This document shows positions 34,596 to 45,492 of a DNA stretch of 64,000 nt, in pieces (positions within the stretch are counted from its first letter, which is position 1; each line of letters starts with the position of its first letter). The notes under the pieces were generated by a model. It saw only the letters and a program-made list of their open reading frames with translations, ran no database searches and was not told where the DNA came from. A program made the translations under genes and the position numbers. Source of the stretch: Thozetella sp. PMI_491 (taxonomy: Eukaryota > Ascomycota > Sordariomycetes > Chaetosphaeriales > Chaetosphaeriaceae). The stretch is from NCBI GenBank assembly GCA_021432635.1, contig MU270064.1, positions 100,371-164,370 of the forward strand, given 5' to 3'.

Positions 34596-35854
34596 TCAAA
34601 GTATGATAAGGTAGCCAAAATTGACTAGAGTATTGACAATTAGTGCGAGCGCACTCGAGGCAGTTCTTGTTATGGGTGCACCAGAGGAACTTCTTGTCGT
34701 AGAAGTGCTGGAAGCGCCAGAGAAACTGCTTGTCATAGAAGTGCTGGAAGCGCCAGAGAAACTGCTTGTCATAGAAGTGCTGGAAGCGCCAGAGAAACTG
34801 CTTGTCGTGGAAGTGTTAGAGGCGCCAGGGTCGAAATCAAACGCCACGCCATGGGCAGCGTTATTCAAAATTTGGTGATATGTGATATTGTTACGGTTGC
34901 CAGTAAAACTACTGTCAGATGCTGCATCCCACACAATAGCACCTCCAAAAGACGGCCGAGTACGGCAGTGGCTGATAAGGTCATACGCATCAGCAGCGCT
35001 GATACAGTCGTAATCGTCGCTGCTAGCATACGCACTGGGGCCAAGCAGTACGATGAAGATTTTGGCATTCTTAGAGGCACCTCTTTGCAGAAAGCTAACC
35101 CAGTCGTCGTAGTTGACGCTCTGGCTGCTGGCTGAGTCGCATCCCGGGCTATTGTAGAACTGAACCTAAATTGCATCAAACGTAGCGTTCCTGATAAGCT
35201 CCGCCGCGAAGCAATAATTGTCGGTCGTATTAAGAGTACACGTAGGCGCCCCGATTGTTACGTAGTTATCCGGAGAAGCGCTGTATAGTTCGTGCAATCT
35301 GGTTACCAAAGCAATATGTCCTTTCATGTCTGCGCGGCACTCGTGGTCAAAGTCGAACCCATCCACAACCGAGGAACCAAAAGGTCGTGGGCCAGTCCAG
35401 CTAGTGTTGATGAGACCAAAGGCTCTCTATAAGAACTCTATAAACTGAACACCTAGGTCTGCCATTGAGACAGTGTAGTGTCCAAGCTCTTTTTGACCGC
35501 CGATTGACAAAAGAACCTTCTTTTGGAGTTTTTGACTTACAGGAATACCCCTATCAATCTCAGTACATCTTTTGAGAAGTGCGGATGGCCTCCCGGTGGT
35601 TGAGTTGAAATAGTATGTAGTATTTTGATAACCTGTGTTGATATTTATTCCTGGGTAGCCTAGCTAGAAGTATCCTTTTTGGGCGAATCAACCACGAACG
35701 AGACGGTGATATATTTGAATCTAGGCTGTGAACAATATTGTTCTTAAGTTAGGCCATTAGATTGGTCCCAATAGAGGTTGACGGATAGGGTGTTAATATG
35801 AGCCAGAACGGGAAGGGTGAATAAGGCCGTGAGAGCAAGTAGGATAGAAGACAT
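34596..35854 (-). pseudogene. GH18 chitinase pseudogene with GPI-type tail
   Basis: From an ATG at 35854 (signal peptide MSSILLALTALFTLPVLAH) the sequence reads as a class III-type GH18 chitinase. The catalytic DxxDxDxE block is still present as DGFDFDHE, and the end is FGGAIVWDAASDSSF. The frame is broken by a TAA at 35746-35744 (CAA expected), a frameshift near 35671 before LGYPGIN, and TAG codons at 35429-35427 and 35168-35166 (both where TGG is expected). Short introns may also exist. A Ser/Thr-rich repeat and a hydrophobic end (LIVNTLVNFGYLIIL) suggest the ancestor was GPI-anchored. All three stops fit C-to-T or G-to-A changes. It would have cleaved chitin in cell-wall remodelling. Confidence 0.87.
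34681..34829 (-). repeat. 36-bp coding tandem repeat in the chitinase remnant tail
   Basis: Three near-identical full 36-bp units (34702-34737, 34738-34773, 34774-34809) flanked by partial units; coding unit TSSFSGASSTSM. Typical Ser/Thr-rich wall-protein linker. Confidence 0.88.
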
Positions 35855-36017
35855 TATATTGGTGTATAGGAAATGGCCTTCCGAAGTGTCGTTCCTAAAA
35901 TTAATTAGACCGCCGAGCCAATGAGACGATATCACTGATGTTGAGATCAATATGTAACTATCTTGACGATCTAGCTTTGTGTCGAGTCTGTAAATATAGT
36001 TACTGGCAGCCTTAGAG

Positions 36018-36292
36018 CATGCTGCTTCAGCGCTAGCCATTCTATACTTTCTTACAAATACTCTAGGCTACTTGAACTAGTATTATCAACAACCCATTCT
36101 CCTTAAGCAAAACATAATCCAAAGCCTAGGTGTCTTCTTTCTTAAGGAAATCAAGGCTTGCCAGGATCTCCTCCTACTTAATCGCCTTACTCTTGTTTTT
36201 AAGTAAAATATTATAACTATATTTTAAGAGTAAAGGAGTTCTTTAATAGATAAACAATAAGAATTAAGTAACGGATTGATATTCTTTATTTA
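36018..36292. repeat. Dispersed degenerate repeat, copy A
   Basis: About 275 bp resembling 61340-61539 plus 61858-61935 along its whole length, e.g. GCTGCTTCAGC, AAGCCTA, TTAAGTAAAATA, GTTCTTTAATAGATAA and TTGATATTCTTTA in the same order. Differences are largely A/G and C/T. No intact transposase frame, so the class is unknown. Confidence 0.75.
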
Positions 36293-36317
36293 GCAGCTCT
36301 TGGATGCTCGACTGAGC

Positions 36318-36569
36318 CTAATCCACGTATTCCCCGACACAGTAGCACAGCATTCCTTGGGTTGCAGCTACGGAGCCACTAGCCGTTGAGAACTTCGAAG
36401 TACACGCTGAAAGATAGTTGAAGGTTAAGCTAGCAACGAGCTGAAGTTCTCCCACACATGAGTGGCACCCATGGACGGCGGATTTACCGAAGACGGGGGC
36501 TTTAGCTGGCTGCTCGAGGACGAATGCGGCTACGGATGAGGCAAGCGAGAGCACGAAAACAAAGTGCAT
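36318..36569 (-). CDS. Small secreted cysteine-containing protein (candidate effector)
   Basis: 83 residues, single exon. A signal peptide (MHFVFVLSLASSVAA) is followed by a mature chain with five Cys, including HGCHSCVGE and MLCYCVGEY. No known domain. It sits between the degenerate repeat copy A and an AT-rich spacer. Its stop codon and 3' flank (36294-36326) match, at 31 of 33 bases, an internal piece of the fasciclin gene (5905-5937). An odd Cys count and this junction make it possible that the present 3' end is not the original one. Expression is unproven. Confidence 0.55.
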   Translation of the reverse strand: MHFVFVLSLASSVAAFVLEQPAKAPVFGKSAVHGCHSCVGELQLVASLTFNYLSACTSKFSTASGSVAATQGMLCYCVGEYVD

Positions 36570-37729
36570 AGCTGACTGTGCTAGATGCTCAGAAAATAAT
36601 GACTGGGTTCGGGCGGAAAATTCGGCGATAAGCGAGTGGAAGATTGACTATGAGCGAACGGATGGGTAAGTGTTATTAATGCAAGATAATCGTCCGTCGG
36701 GCGTAGCAATTTTACACCTACTTAGCCTAGATTTATACGTATCCTAGCATCGGAGGCAAGCTCGAGATTCCATGCAAATCTTACTAGTACCTACTGCCGA
36801 ACTCCTAATTACTAGAGCCGCTGTTTAGCGTGCTAAATTGGGAGAGAAAGGTCAAGGCTGTACTCGGGCCCAGCCCAGTCGCGCGATGGTAACAGTCTAG
36901 CTATCTGTGATACAAATTAAGACACTTCTCAACTCGGTCACATGCTTATGTTTAATAGCGTACAAATCACCAAGGCTCTTGACACAGGTCTTGTTATTTC
37001 CTCGTACAAAATTGGTCCGCATCACTCTCCTTTTCTTGCCGACTTCAGAACCTCACTTATTTAGCTCCTATTGTCATCGTGCCAGAGCCAGTTGCGTCTC
37101 ACTACTATCTACTTGCACCTATTCCTTAGGAAGTGGGTTTTCTATGTCAAAGAGAATAAACGCCAAGTCACCCTGACCACGATTTGCGTATGAACCGCGG
37201 GAGAAGCCGTTGTGACGGTAAAGCTTACGGTGCCGTGATCCATGGGCTACAGGCGCCGGGTTACTTAACATCCGGTCATCGATGATAGCTTTCGGAAATA
37301 GCGTAAAATATAAGATATATGATTAAAGCGAGACTGTTCCTAGGATTTTCCAGGTACGGAAAGCCCCCAAGGTGTCACAGATTCTCGTCCATATTGCCCC
37401 TAGCCCAGGTAGTATCCTGGTTGTGGCATCGCTAGTACGAAATAGCTACCTAAGTTACCCGAGACTCGTCTGATGTTGAGTTTCAAGTCCATAAGCCCCC
37501 ACTCGCCCCACCAAGCAAGTCTACTATGAGACGAACGTCAATCTCTTGCTACCCCACCGTGTTTTAAGTTTCGAGATTCTGGCTCTTAAATACCTAAAGA
37601 TTATTGTCGTCGTCTCTCTTCTGCTCGGCAATCTTTCTCTTCTCGTCCGATTTTCTATTCTTTTCTTCTCGCATCATCATTATTCCACCCCGACCTGGCG
37701 TCGTCGTTTCACTTCCACTTCCAATCAAC
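36570..37729. other. Intergenic between divergent small secreted protein genes
   Basis: 1.16 kb without a supported gene; upstream region of both the gene at 36569 (minus) and the gene at 37730 (plus). Confidence 0.55.
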
Positions 37730-38256
37730 ATGGTTCGCACCAGCAGTATTGCGGTTCTTCTCGCCCGTGAGAAACCCATTCCATCACCCTTCATACATTC
37801 ACCTCCAAATCTCTCTTTCTAACTGTTTAACAACTCTAGTCTCCTCCTCAACAGCACTTGCCGCACCAGGCTCTTACTTCCCCATAGCAAGCAAGGTCTA
37901 TCCTCGCGCAACTAGCGGTAACGTAACGACAGTTCCTGCTGGCGACGCCGCCATCGGCAAGGGGAATGGCGCTCAGTTCACCGTTGGTAAGTCTACCGTT
38001 ACTTGGACTCTAGCAAAGATATAGCTGTCTAAACCTCGTCACAGGTGGCTGTATCAATGACGCAGACTGTGCAACGGCCTGCTGTGCGGGGGGGGCTATC
38101 AGCGGCAGCACCGGTAGAGCGGGCGTTGGTGTCTGCTCGGGAAAAGGTGCTGGTGTTGAGTTTCAAAAGGGCAAGACAGGCTGTGGCTTTGAGGATCCAA
38201 ATGCGCAGCTGACGTTGCAGGAGGCAGCTGCACAAGTAAAAAAGCAGGGGTTTTAG
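37730..38256 (+). CDS. Small secreted Cys-rich protein, BAS2-like (biotrophy-associated type)
   Basis: Three exons: 37730-37766, 37840-37986 and 38045-38256 (GTGAGA...CTAG; GTAAGT...ACAG), giving 131 residues with every join in frame. Signal peptide about 1-19. The mature part contains GGCINDADCATACC, GVGVCSG and KTGCGFEDPNAQ, with six Cys in a compact C-terminal half, and ends in AAAQVKKQGF. This Cys pattern (GxC..DADCA..CC...GVC....GCGF) resembles the family that includes the rice-blast biotrophy-associated secreted protein 2, but the assignment is from memory of the pattern. Function in other fungi is not known in detail. Intact frame. Confidence 0.75.
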
Positions 38257-38944
38257 GTTAAGCATTTTCCGCCTAGGTGTTAGGAATAGTTGACTTTGAG
38301 AAGTTGAATAGACTCTCTAGAAATATAGTAATATAAATCTTTCGAGGGAGTCTTTTTATACCAAGGATTAAACGAGCTACGGTAGAGCGTACTGTAAAAT
38401 GGTATTTATAAGGTAGCGTAATTAAAATAAAGCTGACAACGGTTAGAACTAAGAAATTTGTTTTTGGATAAACTTGAGAGGAAAAGCTCTTACGATGATA
38501 AAATATTGAAAAGATTTACATGCACCCGTAGGAACATGCCTAAATCCCTACAGGTGCATGAAAACAGAGCTTAGGATAGGTAGCCGTAGTGCGCTGAGGG
38601 TCAAATATCAATCTCGATATACTCGGTCCACTCTAACTATACCACGCCGGAAGCTCTGTCTACCCCTGAAAGAGTGCTCAATCCTTTCCTTTGCTCCTGC
38701 CTCGACTCATAGTCTACCAGCTGACCCCTGGCGACTCCACTTGCGACTGCATCCGCTGCATCTGGAATTGGGTGTAGATAAAATGTGCTATTTACAGACA
38801 TCCAGTCAAAAGGTAAGAGCAGCCATTCGACAATTATGAGAAAGAATCTAAGTTCAGTCCAACATCCATCTTTGAAAATAGACAGCTTTGCGTTCGTGTC
38901 TCGAATTCCCACCACTTAGGAAGAGAAGGACGAGAATATATCTT
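38257..38944. other. Intergenic between convergent genes
   Basis: AT-rich 3' flanks; includes a short direct repeat TGCACC(C)GTAGG.../CTACAGGTGCATG forming an inverted repeat near 38519-38560. No gene. Confidence 0.5.
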
Positions 38945-39710
38945 TTAGTTAGATGCCACAACCCTCTTGTTGTCAAAGGTAGTCCCGTATTTTCCCGCCG
39001 CCACGTCCACCATCCACTTCGCAAAACTTTCGCGTGAGACGAATAGACTTGCCCCAAGCTCGGTAGGCCGAAAGGTCTTGACTGGCTTTGTACCAGAGTC
39101 ACCAAGAGCGACAGGGTAGGCGACCGTCCAGACGATGTCGGTCCCGCAGTCCGCTTCGAGCTCTTTATCGGTCGCCTCATGATCCTTGTAGGACTTTCCA
39201 ACGTTGCTGCAATTGATGAGGAACTTGACGAATAACGGGGTCTGCGCGATACTTTCGCCGACGCCATTAGCACTCATAACAACGAGACGTGGCCTCAAAT
39301 TCCCCGAGACCGGTGGTGTCTGTTGCTGTTTGTGCAACGCTCGCACAGCGTTGGCCGTCGAATCCGCGAGCAGCCTCGGGGGGCCAATGAATTTGGCCCA
39401 TGGAAATTCGGAAGCACGGCGGGCATTGAGACATTGGATTACCGCGTCGATTGGGACGGCCGCGGCGGCGAAGGCATGGTCTATATCTTCGCCCGACAGC
39501 ACTGACCCTTGCACAATGGTGAGGTTAGGCAACGGAGCCACGGTGCTCACTTGCCGAACTAGTACTGTCACTCTGTGACCTTCTCGCTCGTCAATATCCG
39601 AATGGTTGCCTGGATGCGCTCTGATAGTGTTTGCACTGACCTTGCTCAAGCGCGTACTTGTAGACATACTGGCCTGTGCGACCAGTGGCTCCGAGGACTA
39701 AAAGGTGCAT
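38945..39710 (-). CDS. NmrA-like/atypical SDR NAD(P)-binding protein
   Basis: Two exons, 39710-39641 and 39579-38945 (GTCAGT donor, AAG acceptor), 234 residues. The N-terminus MHLLVLGATGRTG carries the GxxGxxG dinucleotide motif of the NmrA/NAD(P)H-binding (NAD_binding_10) group. ALEQGHRVTVLVR crosses the splice, and DAVIQCL and RLVVMSANGVGES follow as in the family. No YxxxK active site is seen where classical SDRs have it. It could be a redox-sensing regulator or reductase. It is head-to-head with Zn2Cys6 factor 2, 349 bp apart, suggesting a co-regulated pair. Confidence 0.85.
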
Positions 39711-40059
39711 TGCTTCTGCCGACGCCAACTCAGGCGAGTGTTTGTTGAAAATGGGATTGATTGATGTCTCTGTCTTGGAAACATGATAGCACACAGCATC
39801 CCAACTTCTCGGTTATATATACGCAGAGAATCAAGCCCCATCGCTTCACTTCGCGGGCATTAATAATAAACGAGGTGCCTGGCAGCACGGCTTTAAGTGG
39901 GTCCATTACCGCTTTTGTGATGGGTTGCCCCACAAACCGAATGCGAGTCCGCTTGCGCTTTTCGCAGAGTTTAATTGGATCCAGACCCGAGCGATAAGCC
40001 CCAAGCACCTTGGAACACTTTTCAACCTCACCGACCGACTTCCAATTTCCAAAACGTCT
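39711..40059. promoter_or_regulatory. Shared divergent promoter of NmrA-like and Zn2Cys6 genes
   Basis: 349 bp between the two ATGs; contains TATATA near 39815 on the NmrA side. Short enough to act on both genes. Confidence 0.5.
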
Positions 40060-41635
40060 ATGGCTGCTGGGACGACACGGAATGGCCGACTTGGCTCTAG
40101 GAAATCGCGGAACGGGTGCTTACAATGCAAGGCGCGCCGTGTTAAGGTAAGCTCAGCGCCTCTGTTCTCCGCTGAGTAATCGTCGCTGAGATCTTTCCAG
40201 TGTGACGAGCAAGTTCCCTGTGGGAATTGTACCCGTCACGATGCCCAGTGCAGCCTCATCCGGCTAGTTTCGATCCAGGGGCCCTATAGATTGGAACCTA
40301 AGGATGGCGACCTGTCGCTAGCCTCAAAATTCACCAAGGGGTCGGACACCTTCACCACAGTGCAGGCGCCCTTATCCTCGTCTCGGAAACGACGGGCCTC
40401 CGATTTAGCTAGGAAAGCCACTGCACTTAAGCACCTTGCGCAAGAACTGGAATCGGATATCAGAGCCATAGAAACAGAGCCCTCCCTGACCGAGTCGTTT
40501 GCGGAAAGAACTGTAGCTATCGGGGGCGCATCGGCGATACCAGCAGAAGGCTCCATCTCGTCTACTGAATGGATGCAAAGTCTTCGGCTGCTCCATCATT
40601 ACCACACATCAACTAGCTTAACATTGGGTCACGATGATCGCACATTGCGACTATGGCAAATCACAGTGCCAAATATCGCGCTCTCTCATGTCTGTTACGC
40701 TTGCGCTTCATCATCCCGGTGCTTGTTGGCTGACCCGCCCTAGGAGCCCGTCATGAATGGCTTGCTGGCAGTCTCGGCGCTGCATTATGCCTACATTCAT
40801 CAGCTTGAGAGAAAACAATATACTGTTGTGGCATTTCATTACCAATCTTTAGCCCTGACCTTCTTCTCCAGGCGACTAACAGACATGACCGAGGCCAGCT
40901 GCGAGTCGTATTTCCTCATGGGTGCGCTCATGTTCATCCTAACCGCTCACTCGATTACCGGCATAGAAAGCGATAAAACGGTTTCGCTGAACGATATCGT
41001 GCAGTCTTTCATTCTCCAACGAGGCAAGTTGGCCGGTTTTTACTACAAACATGGCTACGACAACGACTAACCGGGCGCGATTGCACCTAGGTGTACGGAG
41101 TATCCTCGAGTCTCCAATCGCCCCAACCTGGAAATATGGGCAGCTATCAACCTTATTCGAGTGTTGGGACATAGCCCAAGCAGCTGTCATTGGGCCAGAT
41201 GACTCCTTCACCATTCAACTCGATCGACTCTCTTCACTTATTCGAGAGCGCCTTCTACCAGACCAGGATGTCGATTGCAGGTTGGCATATTTTCCAGCTA
41301 TAGAAGCACTCCGAGAGGTTTACTTCATTTGTAACCACTCAACGAATCCGGGAAGCCATATGTGGCATTGGGCTTCCAAACTATCTCAGCGATACTTGGA
41401 TTTGCTTAATGACGGTCAGCCGGGAGCACTGACCATTTTGGCATACTTCGCGGCCCTGGCTCGGAGCATTGAGACAGGTAGCTGGGTGCATAAGGGATGG
41501 AGTGCGAGCGTTATGGCTGTCATTCAACGATCATTGGACTCTGCAGATTGGAAGGTGTGTATCGAGTGGCCGGCTACGTACATTTTCAAGGGGCAAGGCC
41601 ATTCGGGCAGCCACGCGTTAAATTCGACCACATGA
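40060..41635 (+). CDS. Zn2Cys6 transcription factor 2
   Basis: Four exons: 40060-40146, 40201-40689, 40744-41023 and 41091-41635, giving 466 residues. The zinc cluster is split by intron 1 and reads C-LQ-C-KARRVK-C-DEQVP-C-GN-C-TRHDAQ-C, all six Cys present. Intron 2 (GTCTGT donor) restores IALSHEPVMNGLLAVSALHYA, the conserved helix of this group. Intron 3 uses a GCAAGT donor (GC-AG, CTAAC branch) and restores LQRGVRSILES. The C-terminus ends with a CIEWPATYIF motif like the WP motif of factor 1, so the two are relatives. An earlier in-frame ATG exists at 39925, but 40060 matches typical starts. Nuclear DNA-binding regulator; probable partner of the divergent NmrA-like gene. Confidence 0.88.
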
Positions 41636-43720
41636 GTCAATTCTAGTCCACAAGTCCTCGCATTAAACCGATGCACGGACTACCGCTGGAAGGAGCTAAA
41701 GGTAGTTAAATCCAAAAGTAGACGCACATTACTTTAAATATATATTTTAAACGGGTTTCAAGCTTGCTATCTTGCTTGTTACTGGGTTAAAAGAAGCCTG
41801 GGGCCCTTTCCGCAAGTGATCAACAAGGGAGTGACCAAAGCGGCGCAGGGTCTTGGCTTGTGGGACAGAACTAGTCTCGTCCTGAATAGCGAGGTGCGGA
41901 GCACATCGGCAATACACATCGGCAGTAGCAGGCTAAGATGTGTCGGTTATTAAATTCTGTAACAATAATGCGAATCTTTTTAGAAAGGGTGTAAATTTTT
42001 TTGGAAAGAAAATACAGCTTTATTTGACAGATGTGTAGTCGAGTACGTACAGCACAAGCGATCATCTCGCACAGCAATTATCATACTTGGGATCTCCTGC
42101 ACAAGTAATGAATCAAGCAACTCAAACAGTCAGAAGATATGTAAGGAATAATGGCTATCTCATCGCCTTTGAGAACTATCCATACACTGCGAAGCAGTCT
42201 GAGGAACTTCTGGCTAGCGAGAGCTGAATGACCGTATAGATAGTACCAACCATTATGTAGAAGTATTAATGGGAGCACCTCCAATTCCGCGCCAGCGGCT
42301 CATATTTTTGCGGGGTTATGGGCGCGAAACTTCCGCGCACCTTGACGTGGAGCAACAGCAATCCTGCCCTACGGCATGATCGCCGCCCCGGCTTACCTAC
42401 GTGATCCTGCCTGTCGTGCGCTCGTCAATGCGGAGAAAGATCTAGCATCCACATCTCCTACGGCGTTCTCTATGACGGCTTTGTTCCTGGCCGTCGCTGT
42501 ACGGTCCACGCCGGACGGGAAGTCGAAGGTGAGACAAAGGCGGCGACGATTTTGAAGCCGCCTCATCAAGCAGCATTTAAATCACGGCGCCTGTTCAGAA
42601 TTAAAGGCTGCTGAGCATACAATGTGAGATTTCGGATCCGCTTCAGGAGGAGATCAATGGTATCAGTTGGAAGATACTGCTTGAAGTGAGCCGAGCAGCT
42701 CTAATACTACTTGCCTTACTTTGAAGGCAGACTGTGCTATATCGCTAGTTGGTGACCTCAAAGATGATTAACAGTATATTGTTTATTGCTAGGTACCTTG
42801 GGAACCACCACGGCGCGAGGAAGGTCTGCATACACTTGTATGTTAGTTATATAGCCGGTCGAGCCTGCGAAGAATACCTATCGCTGACATATACTAATTT
42901 ATCTACTGTGCCCGGGGATATACAGGTTTGAAGGTCTTTATTATATAACCTTCATAATGCGCTAATCTTTTAAATAAGGGTTATGATCTTAAAAGCAGAA
43001 TTAGATATCTTCATATCAAAACCTTTAAATCTAAAACGAAATATTGTAACATAAAAATGTTAAGCCCGTTTAGGAAGGGATAATCTATTTTACACAGTCA
43101 ATCTCCAAGGGTTGATTTATCCGATATTTTGAACTGGGTATCTTCAATCTTTGTCTGTAATAAATGTATTGCTGTTGAGGCATCCTCTTTCCGACTAACT
43201 GGTGTCGTACTAGTAGACCTCAAATCACTTATGATGCGAACGCTCACAGGGGACAACGTAATTGACATAACATTGATACTCATTCACAGCCATTTTCGAC
43301 ACTTTTTCTTTTTCAAAGCTCTGAAGGCCTGCCACTGGCCACGATTCCTCAATTCAATAGGTCCACTCGACCTCCAGCCTTGATAGGCGGTATGGAAAGC
43401 CGAGCTCCATGGCGTAAAGAACCTCCGCCCATAGTCTTCGAGCAATGGACTCATTTGGAAACAGTTCAGGCTCTCTGGGCACGCCAGAGATACTAGCACC
43501 TTCGTGCATCTTGTCACTCTCTAATACCCGTGACTTTAATCCAAACTCCGAAAGACCTAACGAAGAAAGAATGCAATTCTTCGTATGTGCAAGGGACTAG
43601 GGTGACGGTATAGGTAGGTAGTCTTTGATCTGAAGCGCGAATATTTCGTGCTCCATCAATCCACTAAAGGCGTACCGGAACCAAATGTGTCTTTCCAGCT
43701 CGCATGTTAGCTTCTGTGCG
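41636..43720. other. Gene-poor spacer with possible remnants
   Basis: Mostly AT-rich. It includes a short frame at 42376-42555 (separate entry) and a short frame from about 42107 whose reading (TVRRYVRNNGYL) vaguely recalls the helix-turn-helix of Tc1/mariner transposases. Also present is a frame at 43284-43517 (minus) without recognised domain. None is strong enough to call a gene. Confidence 0.4.
42376..42555 (+). CDS. Possible short exon, unrecognised
   Basis: 59-codon frame in a GC-richer island of AT-rich DNA, with fungal-like amino-acid composition and a GTGAGA donor-like site after GKSK. No homologous domain recognised and no following exon identified. May be a gene fragment. Confidence 0.22.
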   Translation: MIAAPAYLRDPACRALVNAEKDLASTSPTAFSMTALFLAVAVRSTPDGKSKVRQRRRRF

Positions 43721-45492
43721 CTATATCTCCCTCCTCAAGATGCTGAATTTCTTCAAGTGTATCGGGATTTCAGCTACGCCGCCTGGCGTTCCCGGCTGTA
43801 GTCCCAATATGCGTCGATAGTATTGTTCACACGCTATGTATAGCGGTAATGTCGATACGATGCGATCCGACTTACGCTCTTCCTCTCCTTTACAAGAAGA
43901 TTCGTAATGATTGCCAAACCAAGTGACCAAATCCTTGGCGCTTTCAGCAATATCAATGACCAACTGATCACTCCTCGGTAATTGACTCGAGTCTGGCGCG
44001 GAGTTGTTGCAGAGGCGTCGACGTGATACCTCACTCAGGACTCTTTTAGTATGATAGCGTCCGCGAGGTGTAATATAGTCGATGTTAACCTCACATGGTC
44101 CTGTTGTAGATGGCCATTTATTAACCAAATATGATGTCAGCCCAATAGCCTGTAGTTGTTCATCTCGCTCCAGCTTATTAAAAACGCGGTATTTATCATG
44201 AAGAGTGCCTTCAGGTGTAACGGTGATGGCGGTTGGGTTAGCATGATGCTCCCACATTCCAGTAAGAAAGGCATCAGCCCTATGAGTAAGAGTCATCTCG
44301 TTAGTACATGCTTATACAGGGTATTGTAGAGCTAATCCAACATATATTTCATGGCCTCAGCTATGACTTCACAGTGTCTCCCATCGACATGACATGCAGA
44401 GAATCGCGAACTGCTGAGGTAAGAGCCATCACCATCGCAAAATGCACATCAACATGATTAGAGACAAGGAGGCCAGATTTATAGAACAAAACTAAGAGAA
44501 GATACGCAAGGACATCTTTACAAGATCATACACCGCTCTAGATGCTCAACTTCACACGTACTATGGGTATGTACCTGTGAGTCTGCAATTTCTGGTACTG
44601 CGAAGAGGCCGGTAAGGTAAGCTCTTGCTGTAGTAAAGTTGCCAACACGTGCCTGTCAATCTACTGTTAGCTAGAATGTCTGAAATGAGCTAACTCGTCT
44701 ATTCTCAATCGAGCTATGTATTACCTCTATGACAGAAAGAGCACAAATCAGCTTAGCACAACGGACCATTGAATCGTCGGTGGTCAAATCACGGGCAACT
44801 AACTGGTTTAACGAGCGAATGATTTCGACCATGTGAAAACGGAAAGTCTTCTCGTATGCACGCAGCCCACCTGTTTGGGCTGCATAATGCGATGCAGCTG
44901 TCAGGAGCATACGGCGGAACACGCATGGATTTTCCGCCGTGATATCTAGCCTTCGCGAAAAAGTAAGTATTGTAGGTTGAAGCGTTGGAACTAGGAAACT
45001 TTACTTGGCGTTTTTAGCGGTGGTTAGTAAAAACTCGGAAAGATATTGGTAAACGGTGGTAACTATTTGTATGAGCATAGTCTACTTCAGAGTACGTAAA
45101 GGGGGTATTAGGATACGTACAGTGGTGCAACAGTGCGTGCGAGTTATATGGCATCTCGATAGGCATGCAGTCAAACGGCTCAATCGCCGAGTCCGAGAGT
45201 ACCAGCTTGATGTGCCAGGGAGTCCACATGCCTGGAAAGCAGGCAGTCCACATGCCGTCTAGGGCATCAGGATAAGCATATTCGCCTTCACATTGGATAC
45301 GGTTTATACTGAAGACGGTCGCTTTATTAATATACCGTTCTAGTCAATGGCTTCTGCGTCCACGACTTACCATGACGGCCGCTGCTCGTCGGATAGAATA
45401 CGGCGTTTTCTACACCGAAGACACCCCGCTTTGCTTCTAGTGTGCGGTTTTCGTTTCCGCAGGTGCTGTTGCTCTCAGTTTAATTTGTCCAT
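43721..45492 (-). pseudogene. Degenerate Zn2Cys6 transcription factor
   Basis: Exons readable in order: 45492-45371, 45308-45121, 44990-44725, 44652-44575, then 44296-43721 (last link uncertain). Joins restore fungal-specific TF domain stretches (HALLHHF, NPCVFRRMLLTAASHYAA, EARVGNFTTARAYLTGLFA, KYRVFNKLERDEQLQAIG). The zinc cluster is damaged. The third Cys is Ser (RRILSDEQ) and the fifth is missing (CINRIQC instead of C-x2-C). A TGA at 45477-45475, just after the ATG, blocks the N-terminus (CGA expected). A near-duplicate GMWT(A/P) stretch around 45225-45260 looks like a small tandem duplication. A downstream start could still make a regulator lacking DNA binding, but pseudogene is more likely. 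Confidence 0.7.

Noticed and set aside
41871-42284. Possible Tc1/mariner transposase fragment
   Set aside because: Only one short helix-turn-helix-like string; no DDE motifs or terminal inverted repeats found.
43284-43517. 77-codon minus-strand frame ending in a Lys run
   Set aside because: Protein-like in places, but no family, no start context and no link to the degenerate regulator in frame.
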